From NCBI RefSeq assembly GCF_003112535.1, contig NZ_BEWA01000027.1, positions 28,150-92,149 on the forward strand: 64,000 nucleotides of DNA. The letters run 5' to 3'. The position numbers were made by a program, and so were the translations under genes. Origin of the DNA: Streptomyces rishiriensis (lineage in GTDB: Bacteria > Actinomycetota > Actinomycetes > Streptomycetales > Streptomycetaceae). The notes under the pieces were generated by a model, which was given only the letters and a program-made list of their open reading frames with translations, was not told the DNA's origin and made no database searches. Below are positions 26,341-34,376 of this stretch, in pieces; positions within the stretch are counted from its first letter, which is position 1, and every line of letters starts with the position of its first letter.

Positions 26341-27489
26341 ATGCTGAACATCGCGGACACGCTGTACGACTGGTGCCGCGAAGCCCGCCCCTTCGCCCTC
26401 GCCACCGTCATTCAGGTCACCGGCAGCGCACCCCTGCCGCCCGGCACCGCGCTCGCCGTGAACGCCGACGGCACGGCGGTCGGCAGCATCTCCGGCGGCT
26501 GCGTGGAAGGAGCCGTCTACGAACTGTGCAGACAAGTACTGGCTGACGGTGGCACCCCCGCCCGGGCCCGGTTCGGCTACTCCGACGACGACGCCTTCGC
26601 CGTCGGCCTGACCTGCGGCGGCGAGATCGACGTCCTCGTACAGCTCGTGGACCCCGTCACCGAGCCCCACCTCACCACAGCCCTCGAAGCCGTCGCCCAA
26701 GGCCGGCCCACCGCCCTCGCCCAGATCATCGACGGCCCCGAAGGACTCCTCGGCCGCACCCTCTCCCTCCTCGGCGACGGCAGCGCGTACGAGGGAACCC
26801 TGGGCGGCGCCCGAGAAGACCGCGCGGTAGCGGCCCAGGCCCGCGCGCTGTTGCGGGCGGGGCGAACCGCCCGCACCGAGGTCGGCGGCGAAGCCGACAC
26901 CTGCCCCGAGAAGCTTTCCGTCCTCGTCCACACGCACGCGCCCCGCCCCCGCATGCTCATCTTCGGCGCCGTCGACTTCGCGGATGCGCTGAGCGAGGTC
27001 GGACGCTTCCTCGGCTACCACGTCACCGTCTGCGACGCCCGTCCGGTCTTCGCGACCCCAGCCCGGTTCCCGCACGCCGACGAGGTCGTCGTCGACTGGC
27101 CGCACCGCTACCTGGAGCGCACGGAAGTGGATTCCCGCACCGCGGTCTGCGTGCTCACCCACGACGCCAAGTTCGACATCCCCCTGCTCCGTCTCGCCCT
27201 CGACCTCCCCGTCGGCTACATCGGCGCCATGGGCTCCCGCCGCACCCACGATCACCGCCTGAAGGCGCTGCGGGAAGCCGGCGTATCCGAGGGCCGGCTC
27301 GCGCACCTGCACTCCCCGATCGGGCTTGACCTCGGTGCCCACACCCCCGAGGAAACAGCCATCTCCATCACAGCCGAGATCATCGCCCACATCCACCACG
27401 GCACCGGCCTGCCCCTGACCCGCGGCACCGGCCCTATTCACCGGACCGTGCCTGACGCTCTTTCATCGGCCACACGCACAGCCGCATGA
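26341..27489 (+). CDS. paoD: XdhC/CoxI-family molybdoenzyme maturation factor (PaoD-type)
   Basis: A 382-aa XdhC-family chaperone that binds molybdenum cofactor, helps sulfurate it and inserts it into the large subunit. The N-terminal XdhC domain has ALATVIQVTGSAPLPPG and the SISGGCVEGAVY motif with the conserved Cys; LTCGGEIDVLV follows. The C-terminal NAD-binding-like domain has LIFGAVDFADAL, THDAKFDIPLL and GYIGAMGSRRTHDHR. ATG 26341 is chosen (M-L-N-I-A-D-T-L-Y-D) with a GGAGA at 26330-26334; the frame is open upstream through the hairpins but has no homology. It follows paoABC in the same direction and is needed only for that enzyme type. Confidence 0.88.
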   Translation: MLNIADTLYDWCREARPFALATVIQVTGSAPLPPGTALAVNADGTAVGSISGGCVEGAVYELCRQVLADGGTPARARFGYSDDDAFAVGLTCGGEIDVLVQLVDPVTEPHLTTALEAVAQGRPTALAQIIDGPEGLLGRTLSLLGDGSAYEGTLGGAREDRAVAAQARALLRAGRTARTEVGGEADTCPEKLSVLVHTHAPRPRMLIFGAVDFADALSEVGRFLGYHVTVCDARPVFATPARFPHADEVVVDWPHRYLERTEVDSRTAVCVLTHDAKFDIPLLRLALDLPVGYIGAMGSRRTHDHRLKALREAGVSEGRLAHLHSPIGLDLGAHTPEETAISITAEIIAHIHHGTGLPLTRGTGPIHRTVPDALSSATRTAA

Positions 27490-27542
27490 CGAGCGACCTG
27501 CCCGCGGCACGGCACAGGAAATGCGTACCGCACAGAAGGAGG

Positions 27543-28412
27543 TCAGCCGGCGGCGTCAGCCCTCGGCTGACGGCCGGCAGTCCAGCCGGCGAGGAAACGC
27601 AGCCTCTCCTCGGAGGGACTGCCGGGCTCCGCGGTCCAGGTGACGAGATGCTGGTCGGGATCGGTGGGGCAGACGAGAGTCTGCCAGTCGAGGGTGAGGT
27701 CGCCCACGACGGGATGGCGCAACGACTTCGTCCCCATGGAGTGGTGGGCCACGTGGTGGGCGGCCCACCACTCCCGGAACTGAGGATCCTTTTCGGACAG
27801 CTCCTCGACGAGTGCAGTCATGCTGGGATCGTCCGGGTTAACCGCTGCTTCCATCCTCAAGAATGCCACGGCGGTACGTGCTACGGTTTCCCAGTCCACA
27901 TACAATTCCCTCATTGCGGGATCAGTGAAGACTAGCCGCACAGAATTTCTCTGCTCTTCCGGAATCTGAGAGAAATCCGCGAACAAGGCGGCGGCAAGGT
28001 GATTCCAGGCGAGGATGTCCATGCAGCGGCCGAGGACGAAAGCCGGGGTGTCGGCGAGATTGTCGAGGAGCCGCCGCGTCGGCGGCCGGACCATCTGCGC
28101 CGGGTGCCGATGTGACCGCCGCGCGTTTTCCTTCCCTGCCAGTTCGAACATGTAGTCACACTGGTCGTCGTCCAAACGCAATACCCGTGCGAGGACGCTC
28201 AGGACCGGACTCGAGGCTTCGATGCGCCCCTGCTCCAGGCGGGTGTAGTACACCGTACTGATCGCAGCCAGCTGCGCCACCTCCTCCCGGCGCAGGCCCG
28301 GGACCCGCCGCATGGCCCCGCTCTCGGGCAGACCCATGGCACGCGGGCTCAGCTCGGCGCGCCGGGCCTTGAGGAATCCACCCAGCTCACTGAGGTGTGC
28401 GTCCCTGCTCAT
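27543..28412 (-). CDS. MmyB-type helix-turn-helix regulator (module A)
   Basis: A 289-aa regulator. The N-terminal XRE HTH domain (about 5-85) has FLKARRAELSPRAMGLPES, RRVPGLRREEVAQLAAIST and YYTRLEQGR. The C-terminal MmyB-like ligand domain (about 105-280) has TPAFVLGRCMDILAWN and HPVVGDLTLDWQTL. Start ATG at 28412 (M-S-R-D-A-H-L) was chosen because homology begins there and the shared 27-base motif (28455-28481) lies just upstream. These proteins commonly control a neighbouring dehydrogenase; here the candidates are the SDR/aldo-keto reductase genes to the right. It is closely similar in length and sequence to the regulator at 37042-37911, so the two look like paralogues. Confidence 0.88.
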   Translation of the reverse strand: MSRDAHLSELGGFLKARRAELSPRAMGLPESGAMRRVPGLRREEVAQLAAISTVYYTRLEQGRIEASSPVLSVLARVLRLDDDQCDYMFELAGKENARRSHRHPAQMVRPPTRRLLDNLADTPAFVLGRCMDILAWNHLAAALFADFSQIPEEQRNSVRLVFTDPAMRELYVDWETVARTAVAFLRMEAAVNPDDPSMTALVEELSEKDPQFREWWAAHHVAHHSMGTKSLRHPVVGDLTLDWQTLVCPTDPDQHLVTWTAEPGSPSEERLRFLAGWTAGRQPRADAAG

Positions 28413-28454
28413 ACTGGACACGCTACTGCGGAAGCCGCTCCGGCACAGCTCAGC

Positions 28455-28481
28455 TGGGGGGTAGAGATCTGTACCCGGAAC
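28455..28481 (-). promoter_or_regulatory. 27-base motif, copy 1
   Basis: On the plus strand the site is TGGGGGGTAGAGATC then TGTACCCGGAAC. It begins 43 bases from the regulator start and shares 23 of 27 positions with the copy before the module B regulator. Read on the regulator strand it contains TACAGAT, a plausible -10. It may be the regulator promoter, its own binding site, or both. Confidence 0.6.
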
Positions 28482-28513
28482 ATGCATTCCCGGTAAGAAG
28501 CAGATCGTCCACT

Positions 28514-28904
28514 TCATCTCCACAATCGGCGCCCAGTTTTCTCACAGCGATAAACCGAGAACCTCCTTTGACCAGCTCGGCCAGGGCGCCAACGGTTCCG
28601 TGGCCCACTTCTGAGGGGAGGGCACCTCCGGGTCGACCCGGTGCCGGTAAAGCAGATCGACGTGGCCGGTGCCGCGCCGATGGAGGGAGCCCTCAAACGC
28701 CGCCCGGGCGGTCGCCAGGCTGCTGTCGCGGCACGCCCTCGCGCTCCCGTGTGCGCGACGAAACCGAACTTCGTCGCGACCACGGCCCGGTCATGCCGGT
28801 CCATGAGGGCCCGCCCGACCAACTCCTCATTGAGGCAGGCCCATAGACCTGCGCTGAGGGCCAATACGGGAGACCTCCAGATACCCCAGCACAACGTTCT
28901 TCAT
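28514..28904 (-). pseudogene. truncated aldo/keto reductase
   Basis: The minus strand begins M-K-N-V-V-L-G-Y-L-E-V-S-R-I-G at 28904 with AAAGGGA before it. This matches the start of the intact aldo/keto reductase at 30293. The homology then skips about 30 residues and resumes at LNEELVGRALMDRHDRAVV and ATKFGFVAHTG. It then runs through shifted frames (FTGTGSTRRCP in place of the QHRVD block). The catalytic Lys segment survives but the barrel is incomplete, so the gene is dead. It is probably an older duplicate of the downstream gene. Confidence 0.75.
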
Positions 28905-29217
28905 GAATTCCCTTTCGTTCTTCTGAGGTGTGAACTTACGCATTCCCCTGTGACCTTCATGCGGGCCGCGACGAAATTCCCGACACGACCAATCACATAT
29001 GGCCACTCGTTCTCACATCCGCACATTCCGCATTCCCGCAGTAGGGCGGCGGGCGTACGGGCAGAAAATCTATCCCCTACCCCCTGAGCCGATGCTGATT
29101 CATGTGAAGTCGACTACAGTTTGTGCACCAGCCAGCAGGTGCGGAAAATCACAGCCGCTCAATCGAGATTCGCAGCCGCGCTCACGACGGCCAGGCGTTC
29201 CTCCTCCAGCAACTCGT

Positions 29218-29244
29218 TGGGGGGCAGAGTTTTATACCCGGAAC
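29218..29244 (+). promoter_or_regulatory. 27-base motif, copy 2
   Basis: TGGGGGGCAGAGTTT then TATACCCGGAAC, the same 27-base length and spacing as the copies at 28455 and 37944. It lies 261 bases upstream of the SDR gene with no regulator start immediately to its left. It is therefore more likely a binding site than only a core promoter. Confidence 0.6.
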
Positions 29245-29271
29245 GATTCCTCCCATGGTCGCGTCGGGGAA

Positions 29272-29301
29272 TCGATGGCACGGTCGTAACCGTGCCATCG
29301 A
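29272..29301. promoter_or_regulatory. 13-bp perfect inverted repeat
   Basis: TCGATGGCACGGT (29272-29284) and ACCGTGCCATCGA (29289-29301) flank a CGTA centre. The arms are perfect and compact, which fits an operator better than a terminator because no gene ends just upstream. It lies 28 bases past motif copy 2. Confidence 0.55.
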
Positions 29302-29504
29302 CAGATCGGGCAGACGGTCGACGAATGAGCACGCTCGACGCAAACACGTCGGAAACCTGGACGAGACGACCCGGCGCTGGTTTCCCCTCGGCGCGCCTCG
29401 ACTGCCGCGCCCAGAGGTCCACGCAACGCGGCGGCCGAAGCCGCTGATGTGGCGTCCCGCCGTCTGCCCCTACGCCGTACGTCAAGAGGAATGGACAAAA
29501 CCCC

Positions 29505-30269
29505 ATGGCAGCGAAATTGACCGGCACCGTCGCCCTCGTCACCGGCGCGAGCAGCGGTATCGGCGAGGCCACCGCCCTCCAACTCGCCGAGAACGGTGCC
29601 TCTGTGGCCCTCGTGGCCCGCCGGAAGGACCGTCTGGACGACCTCGCCGCCAAGATCGAGAAGGCCGGCGGCACCGCCCTCGTGGTGGAGGTCGACATCA
29701 CCGACCGCACACAGGCCGAGGCCGCCGTCGAGCAGGCTGTCGAGCACTTCGGTCGGCTTGACACTCTGGTCAACAACGCCGGGCTGATGCTGCTGGGCCC
29801 CGTCGTCGGCGCGGACGCCGAGGAGTGGGAGCGCATGATCGCCATCAATGTCCAGGGCCTGCTCCACACCACCCGCGCCGCCCTGCCGCACCTGCTGAAG
29901 GCCGCTGAGGACGGTCCGCGCCAGGTCGCCGACATCGTCAACATCAGCTCCGTCGCCGGCCGCGTCGCCACGAAGGGCTTCGGCGTCTACAACCTCACCA
30001 AGTTCGGTGTGAACGGCTTCACCGAATCCCTGCGCCAGGAAGTCACCCAGCGGCACGTGCGGGTGAGTGTCGTCGAGCCGGGCGCAGTCGACACGGAGCT
30101 CGGTTCGCACAACAACGAGACCGTGCACAAGGAGATCCTCGAGCCGTTCAACGAGCAGCACGAGCGACTCGACCCGGCTGACATCGCCGACGGCATCACC
30201 TACATCGTGACCCGCCCCCGTCACGCCTCGATCGCCGAACTATGGATCATGCCCACCGACCAGGCCTGA
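29505..30269 (+). CDS. SDR-family oxidoreductase
   Basis: A 254-aa classical short-chain dehydrogenase. The NADP-type cofactor motif TGASSGIG is at 13-20, with VALVARRKDRL supplying Arg residues that favour NADP(H). NNAGLM is near 90, Ser near 148 is in VNISSVAG, and the catalytic pair is Tyr162 and Lys166 in YNLTKFG. The C-terminus (IVTRPRHASIAELWIMPTDQ) is typical of the clavulanate/YdfG-like branch. ATG 29505 heads a unit SDR, aldo/keto reductase (23 bases later) and DUF2255 (42 bases later). Substrate unknown; small carbonyl compounds or reactive aldehydes are likely for this branch. The upstream motif copy and inverted repeat suggest control by an MmyB-type regulator. Confidence 0.88.
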   Translation: MAAKLTGTVALVTGASSGIGEATALQLAENGASVALVARRKDRLDDLAAKIEKAGGTALVVEVDITDRTQAEAAVEQAVEHFGRLDTLVNNAGLMLLGPVVGADAEEWERMIAINVQGLLHTTRAALPHLLKAAEDGPRQVADIVNISSVAGRVATKGFGVYNLTKFGVNGFTESLRQEVTQRHVRVSVVEPGAVDTELGSHNNETVHKEILEPFNEQHERLDPADIADGITYIVTRPRHASIAELWIMPTDQA

Positions 30270-30292
30270 CAGCCGCCACGAAAGGGATCCTG

Positions 30293-31273
30293 ATGAAGCA
30301 CGTATCACTGGGTGGGCTCGATGTCTCCCGCATCGGCCTGGGAGCCATGACCATGGCCGGCGTCTACACCACCGGCGGGGGACTCGACGACGCCGAGTCG
30401 ATCCGCACCATCCACCGGGCCCTGGACCTCGGCGTCACCCACATCGACACCGCCGAGATCTACGGCCCCTTCCACAGCGAGGAACTCGTCGGCAAGGCCA
30501 TCAAGGGCCGGCGCGACGACGTCGTCGTGGCGACGAAGTTCGGTCTCGTCTCCCACGCCGGCGACGGACCCGGCATCATCGACAGCAGCCCCGGCAACGT
30601 GAAGGCCGCCGTCGAAGGCTCGCTCCTGCGGCTCGGCACCGACCACATCGACCTCTACTACCAGCACCGCGTCGACCCCAACACCCCCATCGAGGAAACC
30701 GTCGGCGCGCTGGCCGAACTGGTCGCCGAAGGCAAGGTCCGCCACATCGGACTCTCCGAAGCCGGCCCCGACACGATCCGCCGCGCCCACGCCGTCCACC
30801 CGGTGTCCGCGCTGCAGACCGAATACTCCCTGTGGACCCGCGACGTCGAGGCCGAGATCCTCCCGCTGCTACGCGAGCTCGGTATCGGATTCGTTCCCTA
30901 CTCGCCGCTCGGGCACGGCCTGCTGACCGGGCAGATCCGCACCGTCGACGACTTCGCCGACGACGACTGGCGCAAGACCAACCCGCGCTTCACCGGCGAG
31001 AACTTCCAGCGCAACCTGCGCATCGTCGACGAAGTACAGGCCATCGGCGCCGAGATCGGCGCCACCCCGGCACAGACCGCGCTGGCCTGGCTGCTGACCC
31101 GGGGCGACGACATCGCCCCCATCCCCGGAACCCGCCGGGTCGCACGTGTCGAAGAGAACACCGCCGCCGACGGCATCGAACTCAGCGCCGCTCAGCTCGA
31201 CCGACTGAACACCCTCACACCGGCCGCGGGCGAGCGCCACGACGAGGTGAACATGGCCAGCATCGACCGCTGA
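30293..31273 (+). CDS. aldo/keto reductase
   Basis: A 326-aa NADP-dependent (beta/alpha)8 aldo/keto reductase of the AKR13/YakC-like type. Catalytic tetrad residues are visible: Asp in HIDTAEIYG with its Tyr, Lys in VVVATKFGLVSH and His in LYYQHRVDPN. The cofactor segment is near the C-terminus (PIPGTRRVARVEEN). ATG 30293 has AAAGGG at 30281-30286; the frame upstream overlaps the SDR end. An internally deleted copy lies at 28514-28904. The role is reduction of aldehydes or ketones, probably in the same detoxification or degradation pathway as the SDR. Substrate not inferable. Confidence 0.88.
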   Translation: MKHVSLGGLDVSRIGLGAMTMAGVYTTGGGLDDAESIRTIHRALDLGVTHIDTAEIYGPFHSEELVGKAIKGRRDDVVVATKFGLVSHAGDGPGIIDSSPGNVKAAVEGSLLRLGTDHIDLYYQHRVDPNTPIEETVGALAELVAEGKVRHIGLSEAGPDTIRRAHAVHPVSALQTEYSLWTRDVEAEILPLLRELGIGFVPYSPLGHGLLTGQIRTVDDFADDDWRKTNPRFTGENFQRNLRIVDEVQAIGAEIGATPAQTALAWLLTRGDDIAPIPGTRRVARVEENTAADGIELSAAQLDRLNTLTPAAGERHDEVNMASIDR

Positions 31274-31315
31274 CCGTCGGCATCGCACGTCCACAACTCC
31301 GAGAGAAGAACGATC

Positions 31316-31687
31316 ATGAGCTCCTGGAGCCAGGCAGAGCTCCGTTCGATCGCTGAGAACGCGGATCTCTTCGTTTCCCCGTTCCGCGAAGACGGCACCA
31401 CCTATGGCACCCCGACCCAGACCTGGGCACTCGTCGTCGACGGCGACGTGTACGTGCGTGCCGCCAACGGACAGCAATCGAAGTGGTATCAGGCGGCCAT
31501 CAGCCAGCAGGCCGGTCGCGTACGGGTCGCCGGTAAGTTCTACGAGGTCACCTTCGAACCCGCCGACAGCAACGTCGACACCGCTGTCGACGCGGCCTAC
31601 GAGGAGAAGTACCCGGGCAGCTCAGCTGTGCCGATCATGCAGGGTGCCGGACCGAAGTCGGCGACAGTCCGCATCTCCCCCCGCTGA
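31316..31687 (+). CDS. DUF2255 family protein
   Basis: A 123-aa small protein matching DUF2255, a split-barrel-like family often found beside dehydrogenases. It begins M-S-S-W-S-Q-A-E-L-R-S-I-A and carries TWALVVDGDVYVRAANGQQS and GKFYEVTFEPAD, as in FMN-binding-like sheets. No catalytic residues are known for the family. It follows the aldo/keto reductase by 42 bases with a GAGAGAAG-type ribosome site and ends the three-gene unit. The family often co-occurs with SDR enzymes, so a helper role is plausible. Confidence 0.82.
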   Translation: MSSWSQAELRSIAENADLFVSPFREDGTTYGTPTQTWALVVDGDVYVRAANGQQSKWYQAAISQQAGRVRVAGKFYEVTFEPADSNVDTAVDAAYEEKYPGSSAVPIMQGAGPKSATVRISPR

Positions 31688-31957
31688 ACTGCGTCCCTGC
31701 AACCGGACGCAGGGCGACGCCCACGACGACAAGGCAACAGGCTTCGCCGCGCCCACCCCTGCAAGCCCCCTGCGGGCCCCACCCCGCAGGGGGCGCGCGG
31801 GATCCCCCATTCCGATGCCCGACGCCGCGGAACCATCCATGTGGTCGCCTTCTCGTACCACTCGGCATCGAGTTCACCTGCTCTCCACGGCCGATCGCGT
31901 CACCGTCAAAGCCGGTTTCCCAACCCACCAACCACTTGCAAGGAGAGAGGCGCACGT

Positions 31958-33211
31958 ATGCCTTCCGCAGCCGGGACCGCCCCCGGCAAGCTGCCCTTCG
32001 TCGTCTGGGTACTCGCCGCTTGTACGTTCCTTATGGGGACCACGGAGTTCGTCATTGCCGGCCTGCTGCCGGAGATGGCCGGTGACCTCGGCGTCAGCGT
32101 CTCTCACGCCGGCCTGCTGATCACCGCGTTTGCGATCGGCATGATCGTCGGCGGACCGGCCATGGCCCTGGCGACCCTGCGCCTGCCCCAGCGCCGGACT
32201 CTGATCCTGGCTCTGGCCGTCTTCGCCCTCGGGCACGTCGTCGCCGCGCTGAGCGGCTCCTTCACGATTCTCCTCATGGCCCGCATCGTCACCGCTCTGG
32301 CCACCGGAGCGTTCTGGGCGATCGGTTTCGTCATCGCCACCGCTGCCGCGGGCCCCGGCAACTCCACCAGGGCTGTCGGCGTGATGATAGGCGGCCTGAC
32401 CCTTGCCAACGTCGTCGGCGTACCGATCGGCTCCTTTGCCGGTCAGTTCACCGGCTGGCGCGGCCCCTTCTGGGCCCTCGCCGTCCTCTCGGCTCTGGCC
32501 GCCGCGTTCGTCGGCCGCTTCATCCCCACCGCCGAGCAGCGCGCCGAGGTATCGGTGCGGGCCGAGCTCCGCGCTCTGCGACAGGTCCGGCTGTGGCTGG
32601 CGCTCACCGCAGCCGTGCTGATCATGGGTGGTGTCCTGGCGACCTACACCTACATCACCCCGCTGCTGACCGACCGCGCGGGCATTGCGGAGGAGGCCGT
32701 GCCGCTGGTCCTGATCGGCTTCGGTGCCGGCGCGCTGGGCGGCACCGCCATCGGCGGACGCATGGGTGATCGCCGCCCTACGGCCACGACCATTACCGCC
32801 GCCGCGGCCACCGCCCTGACATTGTTCCTGCTGATCCCACTCTCGAACAGCCCGGTCGCTGCCATCGCCTTGGTGTTCCTTATGGCCCTGACCGGTTTCA
32901 CGGTCCCCCCAGTCATCACTTCCCTCGCCGTCCGGTTCGCGGGCGACGCTCCCACACTCACGTCGGCGCTGACCACCTCCGCCTACAACACAGGCATCGC
33001 CGTCGGGTCGGCCATCGCCGGCCAGGCCATGGACTCCTCGCTGGGCCTGACCGGACCGGCCCTGGTCGGTACCGTCTCCGCCGCCCTGTCCCTGCTGCCG
33101 TTCATCGCTCTGGCTCTCAGCGGCGCACCCCGCCAAGCCAGGATCGTGACCCAGCACCCGGGCTCCACCCACGCGCAAGAGGACGCCGCACCGGCACCGT
33201 CACAGCACTGA
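31958..33211 (+). CDS. MFS transporter, AraJ/Cmx-type drug or sugar exporter
   Basis: A 417-aa major-facilitator protein with about 12 membrane segments. The first helix is LPFVVWVLAACTFLMGTTEFVIAGLLPEMA-like, with the GTTEF(V)IAG motif of the AraJ/CmlR/PbuE group. Others include LLITAFAIGMIVGGP, a basic loop with LRLPQRRTL, and the second-half GGRMGDRRPTA loop. ATG 31958 has AGGAGAGAGG at 31941-31950. Export of chloramphenicol-type drugs or arabinose-like compounds is known for relatives; here the neighbours suggest efflux of a reactive compound or product. The C-terminal tail is hydrophilic. It is 270 bases from the DUF2255 gene, so it may have its own promoter. Confidence 0.87.
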   Translation: MPSAAGTAPGKLPFVVWVLAACTFLMGTTEFVIAGLLPEMAGDLGVSVSHAGLLITAFAIGMIVGGPAMALATLRLPQRRTLILALAVFALGHVVAALSGSFTILLMARIVTALATGAFWAIGFVIATAAAGPGNSTRAVGVMIGGLTLANVVGVPIGSFAGQFTGWRGPFWALAVLSALAAAFVGRFIPTAEQRAEVSVRAELRALRQVRLWLALTAAVLIMGGVLATYTYITPLLTDRAGIAEEAVPLVLIGFGAGALGGTAIGGRMGDRRPTATTITAAAATALTLFLLIPLSNSPVAAIALVFLMALTGFTVPPVITSLAVRFAGDAPTLTSALTTSAYNTGIAVGSAIAGQAMDSSLGLTGPALVGTVSAALSLLPFIALALSGAPRQARIVTQHPGSTHAQEDAAPAPSQH

Positions 33212-33251
33212 CGCACGCGCGCATCCCGCATAGCTCTCGTTGGGAGGCTTC

Positions 33252-33373
33252 ATGAACCGCATCCAGGACCTCCGCGGCTGAGGAGATCCCCAGGCCGTCC
33301 TGCGGCTGTGGAGCCCGGAGCCGGCTTCGTCATTGGCGTCGCCCTTCCTGTCGACGGCTACGTCACCCAGTAA
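33252..33373 (+). pseudogene. C-terminal scrap of a short-chain dehydrogenase
   Basis: M-N-R-I-Q-D-L-R-G ends at a TGA. One frame over, AAVEPGAGFVIGVALPVDGY followed by V-T-Q-TAA (stop 33371-33373) matches the end of a classical SDR (family: SFVTGVALPVDGGY). The cofactor and catalytic regions are gone. It is one of several SDR fragments in this region. Confidence 0.6.
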
Positions 33374-33409
33374 GCAAACCGACGCACCAAGAGAGTTCGG
33401 AGAGACATC

Positions 33410-33823
33410 GTGGAATTCATCAAGCAGCAGCCCAGCAGCAAGGCCCCGGCAGACTGGTTCACCGGCGACGTGTGGTGGGACGTCATCGTCGCCGGGCAGC
33501 AGCCGTCCCGGATGCGCGCCAACCTGGTCCGCTTCTCCCCAGGCGCTCGCACCAACTGGCACTCCCACGTCCTGGGCCAGACCCTGCACGTCACCTCGGG
33601 CATTGCGCTGATCGGCACTCGGGACGACACCATCCTGGAAGCCCACCCGGGCGACACCGTCACCTGCCCGGCCGACGAGGAACACTGGCACGGCGCCGCC
33701 CCGGACCGATTCATGGAGCACATCGCCCTGTGGGAAGGCAGGAACGACGGGACCGCCGAGACCACCTGGGCCGAGCCAGTCACCGACGAGCAGTACAACG
33801 GCCCCCGCACCCGCAACCAGTAG
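33410..33823 (+). CDS. cupin-domain protein (hydroxynitrile-lyase/quercetinase-like)
   Basis: A 137-aa single-domain cupin. Metal-ligand motifs are GARTNWHSHVLGQTLHVTSG (His-x-His, Gln/Glu position, second His) and DEEHWHGAAP (last His). The segment PAEHWFTGDVWWD-like near the start (here PADWFTGDVWWD) is typical of small bacterial cupins annotated as (R)-mandelonitrile lyase-like. GTG 33410 starts V-E-F-I-K-Q-Q-P with AGAGA upstream. It is short and complete. It lies after the SDR scrap and may originally have been its partner. Function may be lyase, isomerase or oxygenase and cannot be chosen from sequence. Confidence 0.8.
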   Translation: MEFIKQQPSSKAPADWFTGDVWWDVIVAGQQPSRMRANLVRFSPGARTNWHSHVLGQTLHVTSGIALIGTRDDTILEAHPGDTVTCPADEEHWHGAAPDRFMEHIALWEGRNDGTAETTWAEPVTDEQYNGPRTRNQ

Positions 33824-34376
33824 CCACCGCGCAAGAACTGGAGCAGGTGGTTGTAGTCGATCCGGACGAACCGCGCGGCTGCGCGCCGGCGACAAACGGC
33901 CTTGCTGACGAGGTAACTTGGCGCTGTGCATTCGGGGTGGGCGGCGGTGACGCGGCGGATGGCGGCCTGTTCAGCGATGCCGGACAGGCGCACGACCACC
34001 TGCCTGGGCAGTGCACCTGACCAGGCGCCGGGCGACTCGGTCAGTGGGGCTCGCCCGGAGGAAGCTGCCGCAGCCTGACCTGCACCGGGGTGCAATCGCG
34101 CCGGACGTGAACAGCGGTGCCTGCCTGGACTTGGCGTCGTCCGCGTGGGTGCTCCGCCGCGGAGCGATGACCTCGGCAACGGCCAACTGGACCAAGGGGG
34201 CGTTCTTTTCGCCGTCACCCGGTGCCGGGCACCGTCATGTCCGGGCGAGGCGGTTGAGCAGGCGGGCGGGCGTGTCGGCTTCGACGGAGTCCGGGCCACG
34301 GTCTCGTCAAGCTTCCGGTCATGGCACTGGACCGCCTCGAGCGCCTTCCCTTTCGACATTCACCGCACAGCCACTG
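33824..34376. other. 553-base stretch without a recognised gene
   Basis: Long open frames run on the minus strand (for example VVVRLSGIAEQAAIRRV and AARFVRIDYNHLLQFL) but have no start, homology or clear codon bias beyond GC content. They may be a decayed mobile gene. No terminal repeats or strong hairpin were seen. Confidence 0.4.

Larger units (their letters stand above)
28905..29504. other. 600-base regulatory gap before the SDR gene
   Basis: No convincing gene lies here; the open frames on both strands lack homology. It holds a partial inverted copy of the 27-base motif near 29066-29088 (minus strand reads CAGGGGGTAGGGGATAG), a full copy at 29218-29244 and a 13-bp perfect inverted repeat at 29272-29301. 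The length and the elements suggest a strongly regulated promoter for the SDR operon. Confidence 0.5.

Noticed and set aside
33358..34359. 333-aa minus-strand frame overlapping the cupin gene
   Set aside because: Its right part is antisense to the cupin and the left part lacks homology and a start; kept only as an unassigned stretch.
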